Part shown: positions 8,410 to 16,884 of the stretch, one piece after another
Layout: every line of letters starts with the position of its first letter
Numbering within the stretch: position 1 is the first letter of the stretch
Assembly (NCBI RefSeq): GCF_050113635.1
Contig: NZ_JBNJLT010000009.1
Coordinates: 8,308-72,307 of the forward strand
Direction of reading: 5' to 3'
DNA from: Marinimicrobium sp050113635
GTDB taxonomy: Bacteria; Pseudomonadota; Gammaproteobacteria; Pseudomonadales; Cellvibrionaceae
Length of the DNA: 64,000 nucleotides
Notes under the pieces: model-generated
The model's input: the letters and a program-made list of their open reading frames with translations, nothing else
Database searches by the model: none
What the model was told of the DNA's origin: nothing
Position numbers and translations under genes: made by a program

Positions 8410-9702
8410 TCAGTGAAGTTTCAGGCGCGGCCGCAGCCAGCGGTTGATTTTCCCGGAAAGCATCAGCAAGCCGGTTTTTATAAGGCCGTGTACGGCCATC
8501 TGATGCATGCGGTACAGCGAGATATAAACCATCCGCGCCATACGCCCTTCAATAAACAAGCTGCCCCCAGTCAGGTTGCCCATCAAACTTCCCACGGTCG
8601 AATAATTGGCCAGGGAAATGAGTGAGCCGTGATCACGGTACTGATAGGCCTTGAGCGGCTTTCCTTTGATGGAGGCCGTCAGGTTGTGGTAGCACACATC
8701 GGCCATCTGATGGGCGGACTGTGCGCGTGGAGGCACTCGTTTCCCGTCTTCCTGAATACATTCTGCACAATCCCCAATCGCAAAAATGTGCTTGTCTTCA
8801 GTCGTTTGAAGTTGCCGGTTAACCTTGATCTGATTGATACGATTGGTCTCCAGTCCGCCGATTCCGGCCATAAAGTCCGGAACTTTAATGCCTGCTGCCC
8901 AGACCATCAGGTCTGCTTCGACCAGGTCGCCATCCTTGGTGTGCAGGCCATCCTTGCTGGCCGAAGTAATCATCGTATTGGTGCGCACCTTTACCCCGAT
9001 GCGGGAGAGTTCCCGGGTGGCGGCCGCCGAAATACGCTCGGGCAGTGCCGGAAGAATACGGTCACCAGCCTCCAGCAGGGTAACGTGCAGGTGCTCGTTG
9101 GTGACGGCATTGAAGCCGTAGTTGTGAAATTCAGTGACGGCATGGTGCAGTTCGGCCGAGAGCTCAACTCCGGTGGCGCCGCCGCCGACAATGGCAATGC
9201 GCACATGGTCTGACTCCTCCCGCACGCGTTGAATACGCAGGAAACGGTTCAGCAGCTTGTTGCGAAAACGCTGGGCCTGCTTCGGACTGTCAAGAAAGAT
9301 GCAGTGGTCGGAGACTCCAGGGGTGTTGAAATCGTTGGAGACCGATCCCAGGGCAATCACCAAATAGTCGTAGTCAATGCGTGTGGAAGGAATAAATTCC
9401 ACACCTTCATCGTCCATCACGGGGGCCAATACGACTTGTCGCTGGGCCCGGTCAATATCCATCAGGCTGCCGATTCGGAAATGGAAGCCGTTGGCATAGG
9501 CGTGGGCGCGATAGCTGACTGCGTCATTGCCTTCATCCATGGTGCCCACGGCGAGTTCATGCAGCAGTGGTTTCCACAAATGTGTCGGGTTGCGGTCTAC
9601 AAGAATGACCTCGGCCTTTTTCCGGCGACCGAGCTTTCGTCCCAGCTTGGTCACCAGCTCCAAACCTCCCGCTCCGCCACCGACTACGACGATTTTCTGC
9701 AT
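8410..9702 (-). CDS. ndh: Type II NADH dehydrogenase (NDH-2)
   Basis: Single-subunit, non-proton-pumping NADH:quinone oxidoreductase at the inner face of the membrane, 430 residues. The N-terminal dinucleotide fold GGGAGGLE (8-15) binds FAD, and a second fold GGGATGVELSAEL binds NADH. AAGIKVPDF and the later FAIGDCAE (FAD site) are family motifs. The C-terminal part contains the amphipathic segment used for membrane attachment. I chose ATG 9702; a TTG at 9717 would overlap the upstream stop. TGAGGT just before the ATG includes that stop codon and can serve as the ribosome site, so translation is likely coupled to the oxidoreductase gene. Confidence 0.9.
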   Translation of the reverse strand: MQKIVVVGGGAGGLELVTKLGRKLGRRKKAEVILVDRNPTHLWKPLLHELAVGTMDEGNDAVSYRAHAYANGFHFRIGSLMDIDRAQRQVVLAPVMDDEGVEFIPSTRIDYDYLVIALGSVSNDFNTPGVSDHCIFLDSPKQAQRFRNKLLNRFLRIQRVREESDHVRIAIVGGGATGVELSAELHHAVTEFHNYGFNAVTNEHLHVTLLEAGDRILPALPERISAAATRELSRIGVKVRTNTMITSASKDGLHTKDGDLVEADLMVWAAGIKVPDFMAGIGGLETNRINQIKVNRQLQTTEDKHIFAIGDCAECIQEDGKRVPPRAQSAHQMADVCYHNLTASIKGKPLKAYQYRDHGSLISLANYSTVGSLMGNLTGGSLFIEGRMARMVYISLYRMHQMAVHGLIKTGLLMLSGKINRWLRPRLKLH

Positions 9703-9713
9703 GGTGTTGTACC

Positions 9714-10706
9714 TCAATCCAAAGTTACCCAGCGACCCTCTTCCTGGCTGTTGAACAGGGCATCAATAACGCGCATGTTGGCCTCGGCATCCCACAAGGG
9801 TGTCGGGCTGGGGGTGCCATCCTGAATACTTTGTGCGAACGCATCCACCATCAATTGGTATTGTTCGTGCTCGGGGAAGGTAAAGGTTTCTACCTTCCCA
9901 TTGATGATGCGTGTTACCCGGTTCTCCCATCCCAGTTCCGGGTTGAAGGGGCGCTCCAGGCGTACCAGCCCCTTTTCGCCGTGCAACTCAGCCCATTGTG
10001 TGTGTTCGGTTTTGGTCGTGACCGTGAAAGAGGCCGTACCATCCGGAAATTCCATGATGGCAGAGGTCAGGCAATCGACATTGTAGCCCGCCAGCGGTTG
10101 TACGCTGCCGATCACACGGACCGGCTCGGCACCATAGACAAAGCGTGCCGACGATATGCCATAGCAGCCGATATCCATAAGGCCGCCACCGCCGATTTCC
10201 GGCAGGTTGCGGATATTGTCTTCGTCGCGGTTGTTGTAGCTGAAAAACGCCGCATAGTGGCGTATCTGCCCCAGCACACCCTGTTCGAGCCACTGCTGAA
10301 TCATGGCCCACTGGGGGTGGAAGCGGTACATGAAGGCTTCCATGACTTTCAGTGTGGGGTTGGCTTTGGCCGCCCGTTTCAGCGCCTGCAGGTCATCGGT
10401 GTCCAGGCTGATGGGTTTTTCACAGAGCACATGCTTCCCCGCCTCCAAAGCCTTGACACTCATGGGCACGTGCAAATGGTTAGGCAGAGGGTTGTAGATG
10501 GCATCGATGTCCGGGTCGGCCAACAATTGTTCGTAGCTGCCGTAGGACTTGGCAATTCCCAGCTCATCGGCAAACGCCCGGGCGTTGTCGGCGGAACGTG
10601 AGGCGACGGCGACCAACTCGCCACGCTCGGAGGCCTGAATGGCGGGAAGGACTTTCTTCCGACCGATATTAGCCGTGCTGAGCACGCCCCAGCGGATCTT
10701 TCGCAT
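9714..10706 (-). CDS. Gfo/Idh/MocA family NAD(P)-dependent oxidoreductase
   Basis: A 330-residue sugar or cyclitol dehydrogenase-like enzyme. The N-terminal Rossmann domain begins with WGVLSTANIGRKKVLPAI, and the conserved CEKPISLD (Glu96-Lys97-Pro98) is the family's EKP motif. The C-terminal alpha/beta domain carries GGGLMDIGCY, containing the usual active-site aspartate. Such enzymes oxidise or reduce sugars, inositols or related aldehydes; the substrate cannot be named from sequence. The ndh gene follows directly, an unusual partner, and could re-oxidise NADH formed here, but this is inference from position only. Confidence 0.9.
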   Translation of the reverse strand: MRKIRWGVLSTANIGRKKVLPAIQASERGELVAVASRSADNARAFADELGIAKSYGSYEQLLADPDIDAIYNPLPNHLHVPMSVKALEAGKHVLCEKPISLDTDDLQALKRAAKANPTLKVMEAFMYRFHPQWAMIQQWLEQGVLGQIRHYAAFFSYNNRDEDNIRNLPEIGGGGLMDIGCYGISSARFVYGAEPVRVIGSVQPLAGYNVDCLTSAIMEFPDGTASFTVTTKTEHTQWAELHGEKGLVRLERPFNPELGWENRVTRIINGKVETFTFPEHEQYQLMVDAFAQSIQDGTPSPTPLWDAEANMRVIDALFNSQEEGRWVTLD

Positions 10707-11038
10707 AGTGAACTCCGTTGATTCTCTGGCAATGGGTTCTTTGGTAAGGAGATGCCGTGATCGGGCCCGAAAGGCTGATCGGAAACGTTAGTGTACACCA
10801 GAGCAGGCATCGGGCCTCAACTTTCCAGGCCGCGCGCCGATAAACCGTCTGTGTCATACGAAAATAAGATATTTTGGCACTCAAGTGCATTGTCGTATAG
10901 ACGGATGTGAGGGGTACCGGCTGGCAAGCGCATACAACGGAAGTTGCTGCGGGAGGTGCGATCATTCCCGACCGGGAACCAGTGATCGACTGGATCAGCA
11001 GCAGGGAATCACATGAGCCTGACATTGGAGAGGCGGCT
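10707..11038 (+). promoter_or_regulatory. Divergent intergenic region with a sigma-70-like promoter for the chemoreceptor
   Basis: This 332-base gap between divergent genes holds no convincing gene. A promoter TTGGCA (10874-10879), 16-base spacer, TATAGA (10896-10901) points toward the chemoreceptor. It is embedded in an imperfect inverted repeat, CGTCT + ATACGA (10846-10861) against TCGTAT + AGACG (10893-10903), which could be an operator. An open frame from GTG 10907 runs into the chemoreceptor, but its first 44 residues have no membrane or sensory features and are treated as untranslated. Confidence 0.45.
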
Positions 11039-12664
11039 ATGTTTTTACGTGCGTTAAATATCGGACCACGGTTGGCCGTGGCTTTTGGGGTATTGATCGT
11101 CTTTTTAGTCGGTCTGGGTGGGGGATCACTGTATGGCATGAGCCGCATGGAGGGCGCCTCTAACGACATCAACCGAAACTGGTTGCCCAGTATTCGGGCA
11201 GTGGGGGATTTGGGGACCAGTGTGATGCGCTACCGGGTCTTTGTGTTGCGGGTGGCCGGCGACCGTGACCCGCTCAGGTTCGAACACAATGTGCAACGAA
11301 TGGAGGAGGTGCGGGCCAGGGTTACCGAGGCTCAGGCTTATTATGAGCCGCTTCCGAGGTCTCCGGAGGAGGAGCGTCTATACCAGACATTCAAAACCGC
11401 CCAGGAGCGCTACAATCAAGGCGCCGAACGAGTGGTACAACTGTCGGAGGTCGGCGATTTCGATCAGGCCATGAGCGTTATCAATGGCGAACTCAGCTCG
11501 GCAGCGGATGAAATGGCCGAAGTACTGCTGCAACTGGCAGAATTCAATCAGGAGGCCTCGCGCACGGCGGCTGGTGTAGCCGACCAGACGTTTAAAGACA
11601 GTCGGTTATTGATTTTGATATTGCTGGGCGGCGCGGTTCTTCTGGCCGCCTTGATGGCGTTGATGATCAGCCGCAGCGTCGTGCGTCCGTTGAGCACGGC
11701 ATTGAGCGCGGCACAAACCATCGCCGGCGGTGACCTGACGAGTAATATTGAGTCCGCAGGCCGGGATGAGCCAGCCCGATTGCTTGAGGCGCTGGCGGTG
11801 ATGCGGGAAAACCTGCGCAGTGCGATCAGCCAGATTTCCAACTCATCCACTCAGCTGGCGTCGGCCACCGAGGAACTCAGCTCAGTCGCAGAGGACGCTT
11901 CTCGCAGTCTTCAGGAGCAGACGGATGAGGTGCAACAAGCGGCCAGCGCGGTGAATGAAATGACGGCGGCTGTGGAAGATGTCGCGCGCAATGCGACAGA
12001 AACCTCTGAAGCCTCGGTCACCTCGGCGGAGGATGCGGAAACCGGTCGTGCCCGCGTGGTGGAAACCGTGGAAGCGATTCAGCATATGACCGCCGAGATC
12101 AAGCGCACCTCCAGCTCGGTGAATGAATTGGCGGACCAGGCGAGTGATATTGGCAAGGTTATGGATGTCATTGTCGCGATTGCCGAACAAACCAATTTAC
12201 TGGCGCTGAACGCGGCCATTGAAGCGGCACGTGCGGGCGAGGCGGGTCGAGGGTTCGCCGTGGTGGCGGATGAAGTTCGGGCGCTGGCACATCGCACGCA
12301 AAGCTCCACCAAAGAGATCGGCAGTATCGTCACCAGCATCCAGTCGGGCACCAAAACCGCCGTGTCGTCGATGGAAGAAAGCTGGGACCGTGCGACCGCG
12401 ACTCTGGATATTGCCAAAGCGGCCGGGGAAGCACTGGAGCGAATCGCCAATGGTATTACCCGAATCAGTGATCGCAACCAGGTAATTGCCAGCGCTTCCG
12501 AAGAGCAGGCCACGGTGGCGAGGGAGGTTGATCGCAACTTACTGAAAATCAGCGATATCGCCACCCGTTCGGCGGCGGGCGCCAACCAGACCAGTGCGTC
12601 GGCGGAAGAGCTGTCCAAACTGGCGGTGGAGCTCAATACGCTGGTGAGTCGTTTTCAGCTTTAG
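11039..12664 (+). CDS. Methyl-accepting chemotaxis protein
   Basis: Inner-membrane chemoreceptor of 541 residues from ATG 11039, behind a purine-rich GGAGAGG site. TM1 is at about 12-32, a periplasmic helical-bundle sensor (4HB_MCP-like) at about 33-187, TM2 at 188-210, HAMP at about 211-265, and the long cytoplasmic coiled coil carries the hairpin tip EQTNLLALNAAIEAARAGEA (383-402) that binds CheA/CheW. The C-terminus (LVSRFQL) lacks the NWETF-type pentapeptide that tethers CheR in some receptors, so adaptation would rely on untethered enzymes. No other chemotaxis genes are in the window; it may feed a flagellar or pilus-linked (Chp-like) pathway. The ligand is unknown. Confidence 0.92.
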   Translation: MFLRALNIGPRLAVAFGVLIVFLVGLGGGSLYGMSRMEGASNDINRNWLPSIRAVGDLGTSVMRYRVFVLRVAGDRDPLRFEHNVQRMEEVRARVTEAQAYYEPLPRSPEEERLYQTFKTAQERYNQGAERVVQLSEVGDFDQAMSVINGELSSAADEMAEVLLQLAEFNQEASRTAAGVADQTFKDSRLLILILLGGAVLLAALMALMISRSVVRPLSTALSAAQTIAGGDLTSNIESAGRDEPARLLEALAVMRENLRSAISQISNSSTQLASATEELSSVAEDASRSLQEQTDEVQQAASAVNEMTAAVEDVARNATETSEASVTSAEDAETGRARVVETVEAIQHMTAEIKRTSSSVNELADQASDIGKVMDVIVAIAEQTNLLALNAAIEAARAGEAGRGFAVVADEVRALAHRTQSSTKEIGSIVTSIQSGTKTAVSSMEESWDRATATLDIAKAAGEALERIANGITRISDRNQVIASASEEQATVAREVDRNLLKISDIATRSAAGANQTSASAEELSKLAVELNTLVSRFQL

Positions 12665-12717
12665 GCAGAGACAGTTAAGCCTTGGTGAACGGGAGCAAAC
12701 GCGTTAGAATCCGCCCA

Positions 12718-12807
12718 TTCCTCGGGGAGGCCCCTGGCCTGAGACGTTTCGGTGACGAAGCGGACCCGTTGAACCTGATCCGGTTAATGCCGGCGTAGGG
12801 ATAGGAA
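12718..12807 (+). promoter_or_regulatory. TPP riboswitch (THI element)
   Basis: The aptamer is complete. Helix P1 is TTCCT (12718-12722) with AGGAA (12803-12807). The conserved GGGG...GCCC arm, CTGAGA (12739-12744), ACCCGTTGAACCTGATC (from about 12764) and the CCGG...GCCGGCGTAGGGA closing arm are all present in order. TPP riboswitches shut down thiamine genes when thiamine pyrophosphate is plentiful. It precedes a TonB receptor, a Thiamine_BP-like protein, a PnuC-type permease and a kinase, which gives the whole operon its function. No U-tract follows, so control is probably at translation (see 12911-12940). Confidence 0.96.
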
Positions 12808-12910
12808 GAGGAACCCCCGCCAGTGTCCCACACTGGCTCGCTCGCGAAGCCTGGCAGTATCTGCTGCCAGCGTCGACAACAAGCGTTCCAATACTCCCGC
12901 TCGCATACCG

Positions 12911-12940
12911 GGTCTCCATTGATCAAATACTTGGAGACTC
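12911..12940 (+). promoter_or_regulatory. Putative expression platform: hairpin hiding the ribosome site of the thiamine receptor
   Basis: GTCTCCA (12912-12918) is the exact complement of TGGAGAC (12932-12938), and the latter contains the GGAG ribosome site just before ATG 12946. Two further hairpins lie between this and the aptamer, CCAGTG/CACTGG (12820-12836) and CTGGCAG/CTGCCAG (12851-12870). A ligand-driven switch between folds is plausible but I could not identify the anti-sequestor strand. Confidence 0.5.
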
Positions 12941-12945
12941 TACTC

Positions 12946-15063
12946 ATGACCAAAACACCCTTGACGCTGACCGCATTGGCCGCCGCGATGCTGGCGGGCC
13001 TTGTTCAGGCACAGAATGCGCCGTCCACCGTGGAAGATATATTGGTAACAGCGGATTTCAGGCCTACGGGCCTGCTGGACCTGGCGGCCAGTACCACCGT
13101 AATTGACGCTGAAACCATTGAGCAGCGCAGCGCTGTACACTTGGCGGAAGTGTTGAATACGGCTCCGAACGTTAATTTCTCCACCGGTGCCTCCCGGGGG
13201 CGCTTTTTCCAGATTCGCGGGATCGGTGAGCGCAGCCAGTTCGTGGAGCCGATCAACCCCTCCGTGGGGCTGATCGTCGATGGCATTGATATGACCGGCA
13301 TTGGCGGCGGTGCGACTACGCTGGATATTCAACAGGTAGAAGTACTGCGTGGCCCCCAGGGCACCTTATACGGCGCCAATGCCATGGCGGGGCTGATCAA
13401 CATGGTCTCTGGAAATCCCACGGAGGTGACCGAGGGCCAGGTGTCCGTCGGTGTGGCGGAATACAGTACGCGCACCGCGAGTGCGGTGGTCAGCGGTCCG
13501 CTGTCCGATACGCTCGGATACAGACTGGCCGTGGGCACGACACTCAGTGATGGCTATCAGGACAATGCCTGGCTAAACACCGACGACAACGCCAGCATTG
13601 ATGAACAGACCGTGAGAGGCAAAATCCGCTGGCAGCCCAGCGAGCGATTGACGCTGGATGTGACCGGCCTGTACCTGGACATCGACAACGGTTACGACGG
13701 CTTCTCCCTCGATAACACCCGCACGACCTTATCCGACCAGCCCGGTCACGATCGCCAGCAAACCCAGGCCGGTTCGGTCAAAGTGCAGTGGCAAGCCTCG
13801 TCCGCCTATGACCTGGTGGCCCTGCTGAGCCATGCGCGCTCTGATCTGGAGTATGGGTACGATGAGGACTGGGCCTATCCCTCCATCTGTGAAGATTTCG
13901 AGTGTGTCGACGAAGGCTTTAACTCCTTCGATAACTACGTGCGGGACAACGACAATACCACCGTGGATCTGCGCCTGGTTTCCAACAGTGCCGAGGGTGA
14001 GCTGGACTGGGTCGCGGGTGCCTATTACCGCGACCAGAACGAGGATCTGTTACGCCAGTACACCTACCTGTCAGAGGGTTTTTCCAGTGAGTTCAGCACC
14101 GAAAGCCGCGCCCTGTATGGCCAGTTGGGGATACCCTTGGCCGAGCGCTGGACGCTGGTGTCCGGTCTGAGGTATGAATCGCGCGACGCGGACTATGCGG
14201 ACAGCGATGGTTCTGTGTTCAACCCGTCGGAAGATATGTGGGGCGGAAAGCTTGCACTGGAATATCGGGATGCGAGGGGCCAGCTCTGGTATGGATTGGC
14301 CTCCCGGGGATTCAAGGCCGGTGGTTTCAACAGTAGCCAGACGCTGCCGGTCAATGACCGCGAATTCGACACCGAAACCCTGTGGAACTATGAACTGGGT
14401 TGGAAGGGCGATGCCTTCGATGGCGCCTTGCAAACCCGCATCGCACTGTTTTACCAGGACCGCGACGATGTGCAGACCAAACAATCCCGGGTCGCTCCCA
14501 TTGCCGGTGAAGAGTGTCCCTGTAACTTCACCGATTACACCACCAATGCCGCCGCGGGCAACGCTCGGGGCCTGGAGCTGGAAGTCAACGCCCAGATTAA
14601 TTCGATGACCCGCGTCTTCGCCAGCCTGGGTTTGATTGACAGCGAGTTTGATAACTTCCAAAGTTTTGTGCACGCCGATGCTGACCCCGAGAACGGTGTG
14701 CCCTACGATTTGAGTGGCCACGACATGCCTCATGCCCCGAGTTATCAGTTTGCGGTGGGTACCCACTTGCAGTTGACGGAGCACTGGTACGCACGAGTAG
14801 AAGTGGAAGGTAAAGACGGCTTCTACTTTTCCAGCCGTCACGAAGCGCAATCCGATGCGTACGAGCTGCTCAACCTGCGGGTGGGTTACCAGGCTGACCG
14901 CTGGGAAGTGGCCCTGTGGGGGCGTAACCTGACCGATGAAACTGTGGAGACTCGCGGCTTTGGGGCGTTCGGCAACGATCCGCGCGATGGTTACGCCACC
15001 AAACCCTATTACCAGTTTGGCGAGCCGCGTATTGTGGGTCTGGATGCAACGTTACGATTCTGA
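12946..15063 (+). CDS. TPP-riboswitch-controlled TonB-dependent receptor, probably for thiamine
   Basis: A 705-residue outer-membrane receptor. Signal peptide 1-22 (LVQA), TonB-box-like EDILVTA (30-36), plug domain with QIRGIGERSQF and LRGPQGTLYGANAMAGLINM, and a barrel ending in ATLRF. I chose ATG 12946, which follows a GGAG site and gives a clean signal peptide; the open frame back to 12823 overlaps the riboswitch platform. Its position directly behind a TPP riboswitch and ahead of thiamine uptake genes points to thiamine or a thiamine precursor as ligand. The plug resembles the broad receptor group that also handles siderophores, so family alone would not reveal the substrate; the operon does. 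Confidence 0.92.
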   Translation: MTKTPLTLTALAAAMLAGLVQAQNAPSTVEDILVTADFRPTGLLDLAASTTVIDAETIEQRSAVHLAEVLNTAPNVNFSTGASRGRFFQIRGIGERSQFVEPINPSVGLIVDGIDMTGIGGGATTLDIQQVEVLRGPQGTLYGANAMAGLINMVSGNPTEVTEGQVSVGVAEYSTRTASAVVSGPLSDTLGYRLAVGTTLSDGYQDNAWLNTDDNASIDEQTVRGKIRWQPSERLTLDVTGLYLDIDNGYDGFSLDNTRTTLSDQPGHDRQQTQAGSVKVQWQASSAYDLVALLSHARSDLEYGYDEDWAYPSICEDFECVDEGFNSFDNYVRDNDNTTVDLRLVSNSAEGELDWVAGAYYRDQNEDLLRQYTYLSEGFSSEFSTESRALYGQLGIPLAERWTLVSGLRYESRDADYADSDGSVFNPSEDMWGGKLALEYRDARGQLWYGLASRGFKAGGFNSSQTLPVNDREFDTETLWNYELGWKGDAFDGALQTRIALFYQDRDDVQTKQSRVAPIAGEECPCNFTDYTTNAAAGNARGLELEVNAQINSMTRVFASLGLIDSEFDNFQSFVHADADPENGVPYDLSGHDMPHAPSYQFAVGTHLQLTEHWYARVEVEGKDGFYFSSRHEAQSDAYELLNLRVGYQADRWEVALWGRNLTDETVETRGFGAFGNDPRDGYATKPYYQFGEPRIVGLDATLRF

Positions 15064-15116
15064 CGTAACGCCAGGCGCACGCGCCGACACTGATGAAGAT
15101 GGCCGAGGTTAACCGT

Positions 15117-15371
15117 ATGAAGCTTTCTGTGGAAATCAGTATGTATCCCTTCAATGGCGATTATATTCCGCCGATCCAAGGGTTTATCGACTGGCTCAAC
15201 CGCCAGGACGGATTGCGCATCCAGACCGTGCCGACCTGCACCATTGTGACGGGCGATTACGAGCGCGTGATGGATGTGTTGCGAGACGGATTGAAGTACA
15301 GCTACGAGCAGTTTGGTAAAGCGGTGTTTGTGGCCAAATTCCTGCCCGACTACGAAGCGCTGAATTCATGA
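15117..15371 (+). CDS. Thiamine-binding (YkoF/MTH1187-like, Thiamine_BP) small protein
   Basis: An 84-residue cytoplasmic protein from ATG 15117 (MKLSVEISMYPFNG). The pattern fits the small ferredoxin-like Thiamine_BP/DUF77 family: an ISMYP strand, a helix with GFIDWLN, then VPTCTIVTGDYERVMDVL and a C-terminal FVAKFLPDY strand. YkoF of Bacillus binds thiamine; single-domain relatives are found in thiamine-regulated operons. It lies 53 bases after the receptor and 13 before the permease, within the riboswitch operon. It may buffer or deliver thiamine to the kinase; that step is inference. Confidence 0.85.
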   Translation: MKLSVEISMYPFNGDYIPPIQGFIDWLNRQDGLRIQTVPTCTIVTGDYERVMDVLRDGLKYSYEQFGKAVFVAKFLPDYEALNS

Positions 15372-15384
15372 GAGCGCTGAGTTG

Positions 15385-16023
15385 ATGACGGACATTGCAC
15401 TGCAAATCACCGACACCTGGGCTCAGTGGTGGGGGTGGGAACTGGTTGCGGTCATACTCGCCGTTGGGTATCTGGTTCTGGCCGTCCGGCAGAATCCGCT
15501 GTGCTGGTACTGTGGTTTTGCCAGCACGGCGATTTATACCCTGTTGTACTGGAATGTCAGCCTGTTAATGGAGGCGGGCTTGAACGTGTACTACATGGTT
15601 ATGGCGGCTTATGGCTGGTGGCAGTGGAGACACGGTGGTAAAGGTGACACTGAGTTGCCCGTGCGCACCTGGCCCTGGTATCAGCACCTGGCCGTTATTG
15701 TGTCCGTGCTCGTGGTCAGCGCCGCCACGGGTACCTGGCTGACGTACTTTACCGAAGCCGCCTGGCCCTATGTCGATTCGTTTACGACCTGGGCGGCGGT
15801 CGTCACAACGTTTATGGTGGCCCGCAAAGTGCTCGAAAACTGGTTGTACTGGATGGTCATCAATAGTACCGCCATCGTGGTACTGGTGGACCGGGAGCTG
15901 TACCTGACGGCGCTGTTAATGGGCAGCTATCTCGTGATCTCCGTGTTTGGGTGGCGCGCCTGGTATCGTGATTACCGCTACCGTGATTACCAGCATCGGG
16001 AAAAGGCTGCCCAGCGTGTGTAA
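15385..16023 (+). CDS. pnuT: PnuC-family inner-membrane transporter, probably thiamine (PnuT)
   Basis: A 212-residue membrane protein with about seven hydrophobic helices. It has the PnuC signature region GLNVYYMVMAAYGWWQWR (Asn and paired Tyr of the substrate site), preceded by WGFASTAIY-like helices (CGFASTAIYTLLYW). PnuC proteins facilitate uptake of nicotinamide riboside; the PnuT branch carries thiamine and is found behind TPP riboswitches, as here. Uptake by these carriers needs an intracellular kinase to trap the substrate, and a kinase-like gene overlaps the end of this one. Start ATG 15385; an adjacent TTG 15382 is less likely. Confidence 0.9.
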   Translation: MTDIALQITDTWAQWWGWELVAVILAVGYLVLAVRQNPLCWYCGFASTAIYTLLYWNVSLLMEAGLNVYYMVMAAYGWWQWRHGGKGDTELPVRTWPWYQHLAVIVSVLVVSAATGTWLTYFTEAAWPYVDSFTTWAAVVTTFMVARKVLENWLYWMVINSTAIVVLVDRELYLTALLMGSYLVISVFGWRAWYRDYRYRDYQHREKAAQRV

Positions 16024-16774
16024 CCGTTGTCCTCTTTTGCAAGCTGCGCTTGATACCTGGCCGGATTGGGAGTTGCCCCTGACCGCTCGCCCGGAAGTGG
16101 TGGCACGAGTGCCGGGTGGGCGAACCAATCGCAGCTATCAACTGCGCGCCCCGGGCCTGCGCTTTGATTTATTGCTGCGGCTAAATAACCCTCGTGCCGA
16201 ACAGTTGGGTATTCGTCGGGAGAGCGAAGCGGTGATTCTGGAAACGGTAGCTTCGGCGGGCTTGAGCCGAGGTGCCTGTTATTGGTCCCCGGCGCACGAC
16301 TTTACCGTCTTTCGCCATGTGAATGCCCGCACCTGGAGTGCCAGGGACTTCCAGAGTGAGACACAACGCCGTCGACTGCTGGAAGCGCTGGGGGTCGTCC
16401 ACCAGCTCCGGCCGGACACGCCACGCCGTCGCTATACGGACTATTTGGATCATTATTGGCGACAGTTGGAGGCGGCCGGGGCGTTGGAGGCATCGCTGAA
16501 GAAACAATGGGCCGATTTTCGCCCGGCGCTGCGCGAATTTGACGAGAGCGACTGGGTGCCCGTCTTGACCCATCACGATCTGATTCCGGAAAACATTCTG
16601 GAAAACGAGGATCGGCTGTATCTGATCGACTGGGAATATGCTGCCGTCGGACACCCGGATATTGATCGCTGGTGTCTGGATCCAACGCTGGTGCGGCATC
16701 CCTTTATTCCGGAGCTGGCGCGTTGGACCAATGATTTATGGGAGCGGGTATTGGCTTTACATGCACGTTCCTGA
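16016..16774 (+). CDS. Thiamine-kinase-like aminoglycoside/choline phosphotransferase family protein
   Basis: A 252-residue kinase with the APH/choline kinase fold. The nucleotide-binding N-lobe contains VPGGRTNRSYQL, the catalytic loop is HHDLIPEN (186-193; Asp188 base, Asn193 metal ligand), and IDWEYA supplies the metal-binding Asp205. I chose GTG 16016, which overlaps the end of the permease gene by 8 bases and implies coupled translation. In Escherichia coli thiamine kinase (ThiK/YcfN) belongs to this fold and phosphorylates imported thiamine. Being last in a TPP-riboswitch operon behind PnuT, it most likely does the same, trapping thiamine as thiamine monophosphate. Choline or amino-alcohol kinase activity cannot be excluded by motif alone. 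Confidence 0.82.
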   Translation: MCNRCPLLQAALDTWPDWELPLTARPEVVARVPGGRTNRSYQLRAPGLRFDLLLRLNNPRAEQLGIRRESEAVILETVASAGLSRGACYWSPAHDFTVFRHVNARTWSARDFQSETQRRRLLEALGVVHQLRPDTPRRRYTDYLDHYWRQLEAAGALEASLKKQWADFRPALREFDESDWVPVLTHHDLIPENILENEDRLYLIDWEYAAVGHPDIDRWCLDPTLVRHPFIPELARWTNDLWERVLALHARS

Positions 16775-16811
16775 GGCGCCTGTCCGCCCCAGTTGGCAAG
16801 CTGCCCCGGGA

Positions 16812-16829
16812 ATGTCATTACCCTGTCAT
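16812..16829 (+). promoter_or_regulatory. Pho box (PhoB site) upstream of the PhoX-family gene
   Basis: ATGTCATTACCCTGTCAT: repeats ATGTCAT and CTGTCAT with a four-base spacer match the Pho half-site CTGTCAT at 6/7 and 7/7. It lies 56 bases before ATG 16885, the correct range for a PhoB-activated promoter, and the gene is a classic Pho-regulon type. Confidence 0.8.
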
Positions 16830-16884
16830 GAAAGTGTTTGAGCATCCCCGGTCAAATGGCTGGTAAATAGTGAGGTAGCCCACG

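Noticed and set aside
10874..10890. TTGGCAC...TGCA resembling a sigma-54 promoter before the chemoreceptor
   Set aside because: The GG and GC elements are one base too close; a sigma-70-type promoter fits the same DNA better.
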